DNA from: Devosia sp. FJ2-5-3
Lineage (GTDB): Bacteria > Pseudomonadota > Alphaproteobacteria > Rhizobiales > Devosiaceae
Assembly (NCBI RefSeq): GCF_029201545.1
Contig: NZ_CP104007.1
Coordinates: forward strand, 3,196,501 to 3,260,500
Reading direction: 5' to 3'
DNA length: 64,000 bases
Shown here piece by piece: positions 51,986-61,656 of the stretch; position 1 is the stretch's first letter; each line of letters begins with the position of its first letter. Both the position numbers and the translations under genes were made by a program. The notes under the pieces are model-generated. The model did not search any database. It was not told where the DNA came from and saw nothing but the letters and a program-made list of their open reading frames with translations.

Positions 51986-52273
51986 CTATTCCCGTTCTAT
52001 TGCTTTTCGCAGGATGTAGCGGGCAAAGGCGATGGTTGCGAGAAAACCGAGCAGAGCAACTGCAATGGCGATATCGAGATAGAGCGTCAACCCGGTCCGG
52101 ACAGCTACTGCGCCGATGAAACCGAGCGCCAGGACGGTGAGCAGGTCGAGCGCCATCACCCGGTCTGCCAGCGTGGGGCCGATGACTATTCTTACCACCG
52201 AGATCAGCAGGGCCGCGGCCAGCAGCACAAGGGCAATCAGGCTCGTCCAGTCCAGAAAGCTCGCCGCGCTCAT
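51986..52273 (-). CDS. mnhF: Mrp-type antiporter subunit F
   Basis: A 95-residue three-helix subunit: LIALVLLAAALLISVVRIVIGPTLADRVMALDLLTVLALGFIGA is typical of MnhF/PhaF. ATG 52273 overlaps the mnhE stop by 4 bp. It is needed for assembly of the antiporter complex in characterised systems. Confidence 0.92.
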   Translation of the reverse strand: MSAASFLDWTSLIALVLLAAALLISVVRIVIGPTLADRVMALDLLTVLALGFIGAVAVRTGLTLYLDIAIAVALLGFLATIAFARYILRKAIERE

Positions 52274-52749
52274 TTGTAGATCTCCGCAATCCGCGCTTCG
52301 AAGCCCGTTGCGATATCGGCAATCAGGGCCTCGGCGCTGGTCAGAGACAGCGCGTGCACATAAAGGGTCGAGCGGTCCGGGGAGACGTCTACGCTCAGCG
52401 TCCCGGGCGTCAGGGTGATGAGATTGGCCAAAAGCGCGATTTCGGCGTCCGATTTTACCTTGAGCGGCACGGCAATCACCGCCGGGCGAATCGCTGCCTT
52501 GATATCGGGCTGAACGACCACCCAGGCAACGCGGATGGCACTGGCCATCAGTTCGTAGATGAAGAGGCCGGCGAGCGCGACGATCAATCTCAGGCGCCGC
52601 CATTCCCCGCCCTGTCGCAGAGATCCGCGCAACACCATCACGGCAAGCCCGGCAATCAGCCCGCCGAACAACAGGTTCAAACCTGAAAAGCCGCCCGTAA
52701 TCGCCGCCCAGACAAGGGCAAGAATGATGATCAGGAGCAAAGGGTTCAT
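52270..52749 (-). CDS. mnhE: Mrp-type antiporter subunit E
   Basis: A 159-residue subunit with two N-terminal helices ([35 protein letters not shown]) and the conserved cytoplasmic segment [30 protein letters not shown]. Overlaps mnhD and mnhF by 4 bp each. Confidence 0.92.
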   Translation of the reverse strand: MNPLLLIIILALVWAAITGGFSGLNLLFGGLIAGLAVMVLRGSLRQGGEWRRLRLIVALAGLFIYELMASAIRVAWVVVQPDIKAAIRPAVIAVPLKVKSDAEIALLANLITLTPGTLSVDVSPDRSTLYVHALSLTSAEALIADIATGFEARIAEIYK

Positions 52750-54296
52750 GGCTGCGCCTCCGCCAGTCCCACCGCCGAGACATAGCGCGCGGGATCGAGG
52801 ATATCCCCGGCGGCGATCTGCCCACCTTCGATCAGCGGATTGGGCCAGAGTCCCGCGGCGACGATGGCGAGGGTCAGGGCGCCCACGGCGACATAGCCAG
52901 GGGCCCCGCCCTGCCCCGCCTGTCCCGATGCGCCATCGGGCGCGTTGCGCCAGAAAATATGCGACCAGAGCCGAGCGCCTGCAATAAGCGTCAGCACTGC
53001 ATTGATTACCAGCGCCCCGACCACGGCAGCGCCCCAGCCGCCGGCCTCGACGCCCGCTTCAAGCAGAATCAGCTTGGGCCAGAAGCCGAGGAAAGGCGGC
53101 ACGCCGGCAGCGGCAAGAATCAAGACCAGGAAGAGAATGGAAAGCCCGCTATTGGCGGCATAGAGCCCACCCATCTGCCGCGTATCGCGGGCGCCCGTGC
53201 GGCGCTCGACCAACCCGACCACGAGATAGAGCGCCGTCATGGTCAGCATGGCATGGAAGATATAGAGGCCCGCCCCCGCCACGCCGCTGACATTGGCCAG
53301 CGCCAGGCCGGCCAGCACCGCGCCAATGCCGCCAATGACCAGAAAACCAACGCCCCTGCGCAGATTGGTTTCGGCAATGGCGCCCAATGGCGCCGTCAGC
53401 AGCGTGCCGATGGCGAGGATGAGCAGCACAGGCTCCAACAGATCTCGGCTGGCCGGCAGCACCGCGACCAGCGCCCGCAACAGCGCATAGGCACCCACCT
53501 TGGTCAGGAGCCCGGCGAACAGCGCCGACACGGCTGCCGGCGGCGTGTGGTAGGCCGCCGGCAGCCAGGCATTGAGCGGAAAGGCCGCGGCCTTCATGCC
53601 GAAGGCCAGCAGCAGCAATGCCGCCACGCCCGTCATCGCGGCCGAATTGGCCATGGGCGCTACCCGCATGATGTCGGCCATGTTGAGCGTGCCCAGCAGG
53701 CCATAGAGCAGGCCGAGCGAGAGCAGGAACAGCGTCGTCGCGAGGAAATTGAGGAAGCCGTATTTGACCGCCCCATCCATCTGCGCCGCGCTGCCGCCGG
53801 TCACCAGCAGGCCGAACGAGGCGATCAACATCACTTCGAACCACACATAAAGGTTGAAGAGGTCGCCGGTCAGGAAGGCACCCGTCACCCCGGCAAGGAG
53901 AAGCAGCACCAGAGCATGGAAATTGTTGTTCCGATCCCCTGTGTCGCGATCGATCTCGGCATAGACAAGCACTACGAAAGTCACCACGGAGGCGGCCAGT
54001 GCGAAGGCGGCGCTGAACAGGTCTGCGGTCAGGCTGATGCCGAAGGGTGGGAGCCAGCGCCCCATGGTCATGCTGACCGGTCCCACTTCCGCAATGCGGA
54101 TGAGCAGCGCGATCTCACAGGCGATGATGGCGCCAACGACGACAAGCGCCACGAGGAGCGAAAGTCGCCCTGCCTGCCGCAGGACCAGCATCAGCGCACC
54201 ACCCATCAGCGCCAGGACGATGGGCAGCACGATCACCCACGCGCCGGCGGTGGTGAGCGTGTCGATCATGGCGCGGGGCAGGTCCAACTCGGTCAT
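52746..54296 (-). CDS. mnhD: Mrp-type antiporter subunit D
   Basis: A 516-residue membrane protein homologous to the antiporter-like NuoL/M/N subunits of complex I. It has about 14 helices; FNLYVWFEVMLIASFGLLVTGG carries the conserved membrane Glu, and AAFPLNAWLPAAYHTPPAAVSALFAGLLTKVGAYALLR the conserved Lys. Start ATG 54296; a TTG two codons upstream overlaps the mnhC stop. Confidence 0.94.
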   Translation of the reverse strand: MTELDLPRAMIDTLTTAGAWVIVLPIVLALMGGALMLVLRQAGRLSLLVALVVVGAIIACEIALLIRIAEVGPVSMTMGRWLPPFGISLTADLFSAAFALAASVVTFVVLVYAEIDRDTGDRNNNFHALVLLLLAGVTGAFLTGDLFNLYVWFEVMLIASFGLLVTGGSAAQMDGAVKYGFLNFLATTLFLLSLGLLYGLLGTLNMADIMRVAPMANSAAMTGVAALLLLAFGMKAAAFPLNAWLPAAYHTPPAAVSALFAGLLTKVGAYALLRALVAVLPASRDLLEPVLLILAIGTLLTAPLGAIAETNLRRGVGFLVIGGIGAVLAGLALANVSGVAGAGLYIFHAMLTMTALYLVVGLVERRTGARDTRQMGGLYAANSGLSILFLVLILAAAGVPPFLGFWPKLILLEAGVEAGGWGAAVVGALVINAVLTLIAGARLWSHIFWRNAPDGASGQAGQGGAPGYVAVGALTLAIVAAGLWPNPLIEGGQIAAGDILDPARYVSAVGLAEAQP

Positions 54297-54298
54297 GG

Positions 54299-54676
54299 TC
54301 AATAGCTCAGCGGTGGTTGAGGCGCATTTGGCGGCTCGGCCAGTCGCATTCTGTCGGTATTGTCGGCATCAAGGCTCTGGTAGGCGCGATAGGCCAGCAC
54401 CAGGAGAAAGCAGAACATCGAAAAGCCGATGACAATGGCGGTGAGGATCAGCGCCTGCGGCAGCGGATTGGCGATTGGCCCTTCCGGGGTAGCGAGCCCC
54501 GGCGGAACGATCGGCGCGATTTCCCGCGTAACCCGACCCGCAGTAAAGATAAGCAGGTTCACGCCATTGCCGAAGATAGTCATGCCGAGCAGCATGCGGA
54601 TAACCGAGCGCGACAGCAGCAGATAAACGCCAAGGGCAATGAAGAGGCCAACCAGAACGGCGAGGATGTAGTCCAT
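54299..54676 (-). CDS. mnhC: Mrp-type antiporter subunit C
   Basis: A 125-residue NuoK-like subunit with three helices (ILAVLVGLFIALGVYLLLSRSVIRMLLGMTIFGNGVNLLIFTAG). The conserved ATPEGPIANPLPQALILTAIVIGFSMFCFLLVLAYR is diagnostic. Its ATG shares a base with the mnhB stop. Confidence 0.93.
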   Translation of the reverse strand: MDYILAVLVGLFIALGVYLLLSRSVIRMLLGMTIFGNGVNLLIFTAGRVTREIAPIVPPGLATPEGPIANPLPQALILTAIVIGFSMFCFLLVLAYRAYQSLDADNTDRMRLAEPPNAPQPPLSY

Positions 54677-55101
54677 CAGGCGTCTCCCTCGCTCTCTTCT
54701 TCCAGCGCCAACGCGACCGATGACAAAGTGCCAAAGACCACGAGATAGACCCCGATATCGAAAAACATCGGCGTCGAGACCGGCAGGACGGTGTCACCGA
54801 GATCGAGATAGAGCCAGATGCTGGTCATGAATGGCGCCTCGATGAACAGGCTGGCGAGCCCCGACGCCCCCGCCAACACCACCCCCGACCCGGCGATAGC
54901 CATGGGGTCGACGCGCAGGGCCCTGCGCACTTCGGCCACGCCCGATGCCATGCCGAAAACGGCCATGGACGCGGCTGCGATCAATCCCCCGATAAATCCA
55001 CCGCCTGGCTCGTTATGGCCGCGCAGGCAGACATAGATGGAAAAGACCAGCATGGTGCCCACGATCAAGGGGGCGAGTGTCCGGAAGATCAGCGTGTTCA
55101 T
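54676..55101 (-). CDS. mnhB: Mrp-type antiporter subunit B
   Basis: A 141-residue four-helix subunit: [43 protein letters not shown] with the [13 protein letters not shown] family signature. It overlaps mnhA by 4 bp and mnhC by one base. Confidence 0.93.
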   Translation of the reverse strand: MNTLIFRTLAPLIVGTMLVFSIYVCLRGHNEPGGGFIGGLIAAASMAVFGMASGVAEVRRALRVDPMAIAGSGVVLAGASGLASLFIEAPFMTSIWLYLDLGDTVLPVSTPMFFDIGVYLVVFGTLSSVALALEEESEGDA

Positions 55102-57461
55102 GGCCGCACCCCCTTCCGACGCCGCAGCAGCGCAAGGATGGCGATCCCCGCCCCCATCACCACCGAGATCTCGCCCAACGTATCGAAGCCGCGATAATCG
55201 ACGAGGATGACGTTGACGATATTGGCACCATGCGCGATCGGCACGCTGGTGGCGGTAAACAGATCCGAAAGGCGCGTATCGAGCGTGCCTTTGAGCACCA
55301 GCATCAACATCAGGCTCACCCCGGCGCCGCAGAGGATCGCGATCAGCCCGTCACGACCCCAGTCCTCGAACGGTCGGTGATCGCGGATATCGAGCCGCAG
55401 CTTGGTCATCACCAGGGTCAGCACCGCCACGGACAGCACTTCCACCATCAATTGGGTAAAGGCGAGATCCGGCGCGCCGAACAAGAGGAAAATCAGCGCC
55501 ACCGCGGCGCCCTGCACGCCCAGCGCCAGGATTGCCCCCAGCCGGCTGGGGGCAACAAGCACCGCCACAAGGCCGATCACCGCCAGAACCACGATGCCCC
55601 AATCGTAAAGACGCAGATCGGGCATGGAAATGAGCGTCGTCCAATCGCCCAGTTCGGCCTTGGGCTGCAGCCAGTCGAAACCGCCCAGGACGAGCATGGG
55701 GCCGAACAGGGCCAGTGCAAATGCGCTGAACACAAGGATGAGATAAAATTCGAGCTGGCCGTGATGCAGCGCCCGTGTCACCGCGCCGGAAAAGCGGATT
55801 AGCCCGAACATGACGGCGTCAAAGACGCTGTCCGCCGTCCAGCCAATGGCGTGTTCGGCGCGCCGAAGGACCGTCCGCATCGGCACGGCAAGGCGGAAAA
55901 CCAGAATGGACAACACCCAGGTCAGCGCCGAAAGCCACAGCAGCGGGCTTGCGAGATTGATGGCGAGGCTGAGATGGGGCACCACGGCGTCGCCAAGAAT
56001 GGCTGTCGCGCCGGGCGCCAGAATATCGTGGCCCAGCCAGTCAGGCAGGAGCCCGGCGACAATTCCGGCCGCGCCGAGCAGCAGCGGCCCGGCCAGCATG
56101 GCGATCGGTGCTTCGTGCGCAGTCTTGGGGGTCGGCACTGTTTCCCCCAGGAAGGGCTTGATCATCACCAGTAGCCCGATGCCGCCAAGCATTGCATTGC
56201 CCGCCACAAGCACGACCAGCGTCGAAACGCTCACCCAGTCCCCCGACATGAGCCCGAGATACATCTCTTCCTTGGCGAAAAAGCCTACAGTCAGCGGCAG
56301 GCCGAGCATGGAAAGTACCGCCAGCGCCGCGGCGATGAACGTCACCGGCATCTTGTCGGCCAGCCCGCCAAGCGCTGTGATTTCGCGCGTGCCCGCCTCG
56401 TGATCGACGGCACCGACAGCCATGAACAGCGCCGCCTTGTAGAGTGCGTGCGCCACGAAATAGACCATGACAGCCGTGATCGCGACAGGACTGCCCAGCC
56501 CGATCAGCAGCACCAGAAGACCCAGCGAGGCCAGGGTCGTCTGCGCCAGCATCTGCTTGAGATCGGTCTGTCGCAGCGCACCGATCGATCCCCAGATCAG
56601 CGTGAAGCCGCCAAAACTCACCAGCAATGCCATCCACACCGGCGTATCGCCGAGGATCGGCGTCATCCGCGCGAGGAGATAGACACCCGCCTGCACCATG
56701 GTTGCGGAATGGAGGAATGCCGAGACCGGGGTCGGCGCTTCCATGGCATTGGGTAGCCAGAAATGCAGCGGAAACTGCGCCGATTTGGTGAAGGCAGCGA
56801 GGACAAAGAGCGCGAGGATGAGGCCATAGAGACCATGCTCCTGCAGGCCGCCTCCGGCGCGGAGCACGCTGAGCTCCCAGCTGCCACCGGCCTGCTGGAG
56901 CACGATGGCGCCGACCAGCAGCGCCATGCCGCCAATATTGGTGATCACCAGAGCCTGGGTCGCCGCCCGCCGCGCCGCCATGCGCTGGTGGTCGAAGCCG
57001 ATCAGGAGGAAGGAGGTGATCGAGGTCAGCTCCCAGAAGGTGAACAGCGCGACCATATTGTCGGCCAGGACGAGGCCCAGCATTGCGCCCATGAAGGCGA
57101 GGATGAAGCCGAAGAAGCGCCCCAGATGCGGATGGCCAGCCAGATAGGCGCCGGAATAGAGCACGATCATCGCGCCGATACCGGAAATGGTCAGCGCAAA
57201 CACAAGGCTCAGCCCGTCGACGAAGAAGCTCAGCTCAAGCCCATAGGCCGGCACCCAGCCAATGGCGAGGCGCAAGGTCTCGCCGGCGGCAATCCGGGGC
57301 AACAATGAGAGGAGAAAAGCAAAAATAGCGGCCGGGACCAGCGCCAGTATCCAGCCCGACAAAGGACCAGTCAGCCGATGCAACAGCGGCGCGAGAGCAG
57401 CAGCGAGAAATGGAAAGAGAGCCACGAGGGCAATGCTTGCATCCAGAGATGGTAGCGCCAA
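55098..57461 (-). CDS. mnhA: Mrp-type antiporter subunit A
   Basis: A 787-residue membrane protein, the NuoL-like core of the antiporter. The main antiporter domain includes [40 protein letters not shown] and [36 protein letters not shown]. The C-terminal part carries [20 protein letters not shown] and [20 protein letters not shown] place the start at TTG 57461 because AGGGGAGAGG lies five bases upstream and the first helix follows; the only upstream ATG (57560) adds a polar 33-residue prefix. First gene of the operon; promoter in 57462-57709. Confidence 0.92.
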   Translation of the reverse strand: MALPSLDASIALVALFPFLAAALAPLLHRLTGPLSGWILALVPAAIFAFLLSLLPRIAAGETLRLAIGWVPAYGLELSFFVDGLSLVFALTISGIGAMIVLYSGAYLAGHPHLGRFFGFILAFMGAMLGLVLADNMVALFTFWELTSITSFLLIGFDHQRMAARRAATQALVITNIGGMALLVGAIVLQQAGGSWELSVLRAGGGLQEHGLYGLILALFVLAAFTKSAQFPLHFWLPNAMEAPTPVSAFLHSATMVQAGVYLLARMTPILGDTPVWMALLVSFGGFTLIWGSIGALRQTDLKQMLAQTTLASLGLLVLLIGLGSPVAITAVMVYFVAHALYKAALFMAVGAVDHEAGTREITALGGLADKMPVTFIAAALAVLSMLGLPLTVGFFAKEEMYLGLMSGDWVSVSTLVVLVAGNAMLGGIGLLVMIKPFLGETVPTPKTAHEAPIAMLAGPLLLGAAGIVAGLLPDWLGHDILAPGATAILGDAVVPHLSLAINLASPLLWLSALTWVLSILVFRLAVPMRTVLRRAEHAIGWTADSVFDAVMFGLIRFSGAVTRALHHGQLEFYLILVFSAFALALFGPMLVLGGFDWLQPKAELGDWTTLISMPDLRLYDWGIVVLAVIGLVAVLVAPSRLGAILALGVQGAAVALIFLLFGAPDLAFTQLMVEVLSVAVLTLVMTKLRLDIRDHRPFEDWGRDGLIAILCGAGVSLMLMLVLKGTLDTRLSDLFTATSVPIAHGANIVNVILVDYRGFDTLGEISVVMGAGIAILALLRRRKGVRP

Positions 57462-57709
57462 GCTTGCCTCTCCCCTCGGTGATAAGCGATTCCAATCAAT
57501 GACTTCGGGTTGCGACCTTACAATTTGAGACCCATGGTACAAGCGTAATCGACCAAGCATGCCCCACTACCCACGAGAATCGGTCAACACAGGCTGGCAT
57601 TCGCTTCCCAGGGGTCCTATCTGCTTGTGACGACACCTTTTGGCTGGGCCCAGCGCCGGCCCGCCCTCCACCGTCCCGCCTCGCGCGGCAAATCAATGCG
57701 GATGACCAG

Positions 57710-59791
57710 ATGAGCCAATCGACCCCGCCCCGCGCCAAGCGCGTTCCGCACAGCCACACCCATCACGGCATCACCCGCGAGGATGACTTTGCGTGGCTGC
57801 GCGCCGACAATTGGCAGGAGGTGATGCAGAAGCCCGAGACGCTGGATGCCGAAATCCGCGCCTATCTCGAGGCCGAGAACGGCTATTACGAGGCCGAGTT
57901 CGGCCAGCCGACCGCCGCGCTGCAGGACAAAATCTACAAGGAAATCCGCGGCCGCATCAAGGAAGACGATAGCGGCGTCCCCTCCCCCGACGGCCCCTGG
58001 GCCTATAATTCGCGCATGCTCGAGGGCAAGCAATATCCGCTGGTGGTGCGCACGCCCCGGAACGGCGGCGAGGAGACTATCCTCCTCGACTGCAATATCG
58101 AGGCCGGAGAAGGCTATTTCGGTTTTGCCGGCGCCGACCACGATCCAAGCCACCGCTTCCTCGCCTGGGCCGCCGACCGCGCCGGTTCGGAATATTATGA
58201 CATCGTCATTCGCGACCTCGAAACCGGCGTGGACAGCCCCGAGATCATCGCCGAGACGGCCGGCTCTTATGTCTGGTCCAATGATTCCCGCGCCATTTAC
58301 TACACCGAATATGACGACAACCACCGGCCCTACCGTATCCGCCGCCACGATATCGGCACCGCCCAGGATGCCGACCCGATCATCTTCGAGGAAAAAGATC
58401 CGGGCTTTTTCGTCGGCGTCGGCAAGACGCAGAACGATGAGTTCATCGTCATCGACGCGCACGACCATCAGACCAGCGAAGTCTGGCTGATCGACGCCAA
58501 AACCGGTGGCGAACCGCGCCTCGTCGCGCCCCGGCTCACCGACCGGGAATATGACGTCGAGGCCCGCGAAAACCTTCTTTATATCCGCACCAATGCCGAT
58601 GGCGCCGAAGACTACAAGATCGTCACCGCGCCGATCGATGCGCCCGACGCATCCAACTGGACCGATCTCATCCCCCACCGTCCCGGCGTTCTCGTCCTCG
58701 ACATGATCGTGCTCAAGAACCATCTCCTCCGCCTCGAGCGCGAGGATGGGCTGCCGCGCATCGTCGTGCGCGATCTGCAGACCGAAAAGGAAGATGTCGT
58801 CGGCTTTGACGAGGAAGCCTATGCGCTCGGCATGTCGGTCGGCTACGAGTTCGACACCACCGTCTTCCGCCTCTCCTATTCCTCGCCGACCACGCCCAAC
58901 CAGGTCTATGACGTCGATCTGGCTACCGGCGAACGCACCCTGCTCAAGACCCAGGAAGTGCCCTCCGGCCACGATCCCGCGCAATATGAAACGCGCCGCA
59001 TCTTCGCCAAGGCAGCGGACGGCGCCGATGTGCCGGTAACCCTCCTCTACAAGAAGGGCATCGCGCTCGACGGCACCCGCCCGGCCCTGCTCTACGGTTA
59101 CGGCGCCTACGGCATGTCCATGCCGGCGTCCTTCTCGGTTTCAGTGCTGTCGCTGGTCGATCGCGGCTTCGTCTATGCCATCGCCCATATCCGCGGCGGC
59201 ATGGAAAAGGGATATGCCTGGTACAAGAACGGCCGCCGCGAGCACAAGCCAAACACATTTGGTGACTTCATCGCCGCTGCCGAGGCGCTAATTTCGGCCG
59301 GCTACACGCAGAAGGGCAGAATTGTCGCGCAGGGCGGTTCGGCCGGCGGCATGCTGATGGGCGCCATTGCCAATCTCCGCCCCGATCTCTGGGCTGGCAT
59401 CATCGCCCAGGTGCCGTTCGTGGACGTGCTCAACACCATGCTCGACGACACGCTGCCGCTCACCCCGCCCGAATGGCCCGAATGGGGCAATCCCATCACT
59501 TCGGCCGAGGATTATTCGCGCATCGCTGAATATGCGCCCTATGAGGCGGTCTCAGCCCAGGCCTATCCGCCGATCTTTGCGCTGGCCGGGCTCACCGATC
59601 CCCGTGTCACCTATTGGGAGCCGGCGAAATGGGTCGCAAGGCTGCGGGCAACCGGAACAGGCACTGCCCCATTATATCTCAAGACCAATATGGGCGCCGG
59701 CCATGCCGGGGCTTCCGGTCGCTTCGACCGCCTCAAGGAAACCGCCCAGTGCTACGCCTTTGCCATAAAGTGCGTGGGATTGGACTCTTAG
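57710..59791 (+). CDS. ptrB: oligopeptidase B (S9 prolyl oligopeptidase family)
   Basis: A 693-residue serine peptidase that cuts short peptides after basic residues. The N-terminal beta-propeller (residues about 70-400) includes RRIFAKAADGADVPVTLLYKKG at its exit. Catalytic triad: Ser544 in QGGSAGGML, Asp near 630 in LTDPRVTYWEP, His near 665 in NMGAGHAGASGR. No signal peptide, so cytoplasmic. Length matches the family. Confidence 0.94.
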   Translation: MSQSTPPRAKRVPHSHTHHGITREDDFAWLRADNWQEVMQKPETLDAEIRAYLEAENGYYEAEFGQPTAALQDKIYKEIRGRIKEDDSGVPSPDGPWAYNSRMLEGKQYPLVVRTPRNGGEETILLDCNIEAGEGYFGFAGADHDPSHRFLAWAADRAGSEYYDIVIRDLETGVDSPEIIAETAGSYVWSNDSRAIYYTEYDDNHRPYRIRRHDIGTAQDADPIIFEEKDPGFFVGVGKTQNDEFIVIDAHDHQTSEVWLIDAKTGGEPRLVAPRLTDREYDVEARENLLYIRTNADGAEDYKIVTAPIDAPDASNWTDLIPHRPGVLVLDMIVLKNHLLRLEREDGLPRIVVRDLQTEKEDVVGFDEEAYALGMSVGYEFDTTVFRLSYSSPTTPNQVYDVDLATGERTLLKTQEVPSGHDPAQYETRRIFAKAADGADVPVTLLYKKGIALDGTRPALLYGYGAYGMSMPASFSVSVLSLVDRGFVYAIAHIRGGMEKGYAWYKNGRREHKPNTFGDFIAAAEALISAGYTQKGRIVAQGGSAGGMLMGAIANLRPDLWAGIIAQVPFVDVLNTMLDDTLPLTPPEWPEWGNPITSAEDYSRIAEYAPYEAVSAQAYPPIFALAGLTDPRVTYWEPAKWVARLRATGTGTAPLYLKTNMGAGHAGASGRFDRLKETAQCYAFAIKCVGLDS

Positions 59792-59891
59792 TTCCATCGG
59801 CGCGATTGTTGCGCGCGACTGATCGGCTTATATCACTGGCATCATTAGTGTTTACCGCCAGCGTCATCCCTTTTCACCAATGGAGGCTTCC

Positions 59892-60506
59892 ATGACCACC
59901 AAGTTCACTCTTCCGCCCCTGCCCTATGCCTATGATGCGCTCGGCCCCTACATGTCGGCCGAAACGCTGGAATTCCACCACGACAAGCACCATCAGGCCT
60001 ATGTGACCAACGGCGAAAAGCTGCTTGAGGGTTCGGGTCTGGAAATCCTGCCGCTCGAAGACATCGTCAAGGAGAGCTTCGGCAAGAATGCGGGCCTCTT
60101 CAACAATGCCGGCCAGCACTACAACCACGTCCATTTCTGGAACTGGATGAAGCCCAATGGCGGCGGCAAGTCGCTTCCGGGCAAGCTCGCAGCCAAGATC
60201 GACGAAGACCTCGGTGGCTTTAACAAGTTCCGCGCCGACTTCATCAATGCCGGCACCACCCAGTTCGGTTCGGGCTGGGCCTGGCTCTCGCTGAACAACC
60301 AGAGCGGCAAGCTCGAAGTCACCAAGACCGCCAATGGCGAGTCGCCGCTGGTCCATGGCGGCAAGCCGCTGCTCGGCGTCGACGTGTGGGAGCACTCCTA
60401 TTACATCGACTACCGCAACGCCCGTCCGAAATACCTCGAAGCCTGGTTCGACAACCTCGTGAACTGGGAACATGTCGAGCACATGTTCGAAGAAGCCTCG
60501 GCCTAA
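59892..60506 (+). CDS. sodB: superoxide dismutase, Fe/Mn type
   Basis: A 204-residue enzyme that turns superoxide into oxygen and hydrogen peroxide. Metal ligands are in place: His29 in LEFHHDKHH, His79 in AGQHYNHVHFW, and Asp164 and His168 in DVWEHSYY. GSGWAWL and the overall sequence favour the Fe/cambialistic group, but metal cannot be fixed from sequence. ATG 59892 is preceded by TGGAGG; an earlier ATG (59880) lies on the ribosome binding site itself. A repeat and a strong terminator follow. Confidence 0.95.
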   Translation: MTTKFTLPPLPYAYDALGPYMSAETLEFHHDKHHQAYVTNGEKLLEGSGLEILPLEDIVKESFGKNAGLFNNAGQHYNHVHFWNWMKPNGGGKSLPGKLAAKIDEDLGGFNKFRADFINAGTTQFGSGWAWLSLNNQSGKLEVTKTANGESPLVHGGKPLLGVDVWEHSYYIDYRNARPKYLEAWFDNLVNWEHVEHMFEEASA

Positions 60507-60515
60507 CTGCCTTAC

Positions 60516-60634
60516 ACCCCCTCCCCATCCCTCCCTCCCAAGGGGGAGGGTGACTGGCCGGTGAGAGGGGGAGAGACCTCGCCACATACGCCGCCCGGCA
60601 CCTCCCCCTAGAAGGGGGAGGCTGGGAGGGGGTG
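60516..60634. repeat. palindromic repeat element (family A) after sodB
   Basis: Two hairpins (CCTCCC...GGGAGG near 60530-60550, and CCTCCCCCtagaAGGGGGAGG at 60601-60621) flank GCCGCCCGGCA. The segment GCCCGGCACCTCCCCC also occurs in the GTA spacer at 22237-22251. Confidence 0.75.
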
Positions 60635-60676
60635 TCCGAGAGCCGCGATCTCAGAGCTGGCCACGCCAGCCACATC

Positions 60677-60710
60677 AAACCCGCCGCCGCAAGGCCGGCG
60701 GGTTTACTTT
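60677..60710 (+). terminator. Rho-independent terminator after sodB
   Basis: AAACCCGCCG (60677-60686) and CGGCGGGTTT (60696-60705) form a perfect 10 bp stem with a 9-base loop, then ACTTT. It stops sodB transcription downstream of the repeat. Confidence 0.8.
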
Positions 60711-60766
60711 ATCTCGGAATAGTTTGGCCCGAGCGAAGCGCCATCTTCTCACCCTCGTTGGAGCAT

Positions 60767-60785
60767 GTTAACGAACCCTTTACCA
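60767..60785 (+). promoter_or_regulatory. candidate CtrA box
   Basis: GTTAACGAACCCTTTACCA holds TTAA-N7-TTTA (60768-60782), one base off the consensus, 18 bp before the TTG start of the receiver-like gene. So close to the start it would act near the -10 region or as a repressor site. Confidence 0.3.
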
Positions 60786-60799
60786 ACCAGGGGACTGAT

Positions 60800-61354
60800 T
60801 TGCATCAAAGGCCGAAAACCGTCGCCATGCTGGCCGCCAATCCGGCCTTGTCGGCTGTCTTGACCATGGTCCTGGCTGGCGATTCACGTCTGCGCATCCG
60901 CCCTTTCGAGAGCGAAGCCGAGCTCTTCGGCTATATGCGCATTGCTCCGCTGGATCTGCTGGTGGTCGATTTCGACCGCGAGGGCCGTCCCGCCTACGAG
61001 ATGGTCGAAGCCATCCGCCTTGATCCCAGCTTCGTCTCCCGCGACCTGCCGGTCATTGCGCTGACCCGCTCCATCACCCCGCCCATGCGCCACCAGGCCA
61101 TCAGCGCCGGCATCGATGAAGTGGTGGTCAAGCCCATGTCCCCGCGCCATCTCCTCCAGCGCGTCCAGGCCCGGCTCATCAATCGCAGCGTCATTGGCGC
61201 AGTCCAGGCCGGCTATCGCGGTCCCGACCGCCGCAACCGCGCCGCCCTGCCCACGCCGCAGCCCCACCCGGCGCGCCGCAATGGCGACAACGTCATCCCC
61301 CTCTTCCCCGACCGTCGCAAGCCCCGGCACCCCGGGCTCGAACCGCTGATCTGA
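60800..61354 (+). CDS. response-regulator receiver-like protein
   Basis: A 184-residue protein with a receiver-like fold: TVAMLAANPALSAVLTMVLAG, LDLLVVDFDREGRPAYEMVEAIR (phospho-acceptor candidate Asp), PVIALTRSITPPMRHQAISAGIDEVVVKPMSPRHLLQRV (conserved Lys in VKPM). The N-terminal acidic pair of canonical receivers is missing. A proline- and arginine-rich tail follows (YRGPDRRNRAALPTPQPHPARR, FPDRRKPRHPG). Start: TTG 60800 with AGGGGA upstream; ATG 60827 is the alternative. Output unknown. Confidence 0.75.
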   Translation: MHQRPKTVAMLAANPALSAVLTMVLAGDSRLRIRPFESEAELFGYMRIAPLDLLVVDFDREGRPAYEMVEAIRLDPSFVSRDLPVIALTRSITPPMRHQAISAGIDEVVVKPMSPRHLLQRVQARLINRSVIGAVQAGYRGPDRRNRAALPTPQPHPARRNGDNVIPLFPDRRKPRHPGLEPLI

Positions 61355-61382
61355 GGGCGCCTCGGGCACTCAATTGACGTGC

Positions 61383-61492
61383 CCTAGAGCATTTCACCGC
61401 GTCGTTGACGCGATGAAATTACTCCAAGTCATTGTTTTGTCGCGCTTCCGAACCGGAAAAGTGGCGTCCACTTTTCCTGGAAACGCTCTAGG
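61383..61492. repeat. rhizobial-type intergenic mosaic repeat, 110 bp
   Basis: CCTAGAGC (61383-61390) and GCTCTAGG (61485-61492) are perfect terminal inverted repeats. Inside are two hairpins: ATTTCAccGCGTC/GACGCGatGAAAT near 61391-61419 and AAAAGTGGcgtCCACTTTT near 61457-61475. This layout, with CTAGAGC ends and an AAAAGTGG stem, is common between genes in Hyphomicrobiales. Confidence 0.75.
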
Positions 61493-61590
61493 CTTCCCTC
61501 GGGCTTGACCCGAGGGCCACTCCGCAAGCCACGATACTGGCCGCTCACGCTCGGATAGAGCCCCTCGGGTCAAGCCCGAGGGAAGCGCGG
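61491..61590. repeat. dispersed repeat family B with inverted copy
   Basis: GGCTTCCCTCGGGCTTGACC starts the element at 61491; CCCTCGGGTCAAGCCCGAGGG (61563-61583) is the inverse copy of its core. It is nearly identical to 39611-39650. With the mosaic repeat it fills the gene-free stretch 61355-61656. Confidence 0.75.
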
Positions 61591-61656
61591 CTCGCTGGAT
61601 AGACCGACCGAGGCGACCAAGCCGAGCGGCCCTTGCACGGGGCCACGCGGAGCATC

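Noticed and set aside
57617..58984. A 455-codon open frame opposite oligopeptidase B
   Set aside because: It runs antisense through the propeller domain of a gene with an intact catalytic triad; composition (Gly/Val/Asp/Ile) is a typical shadow.
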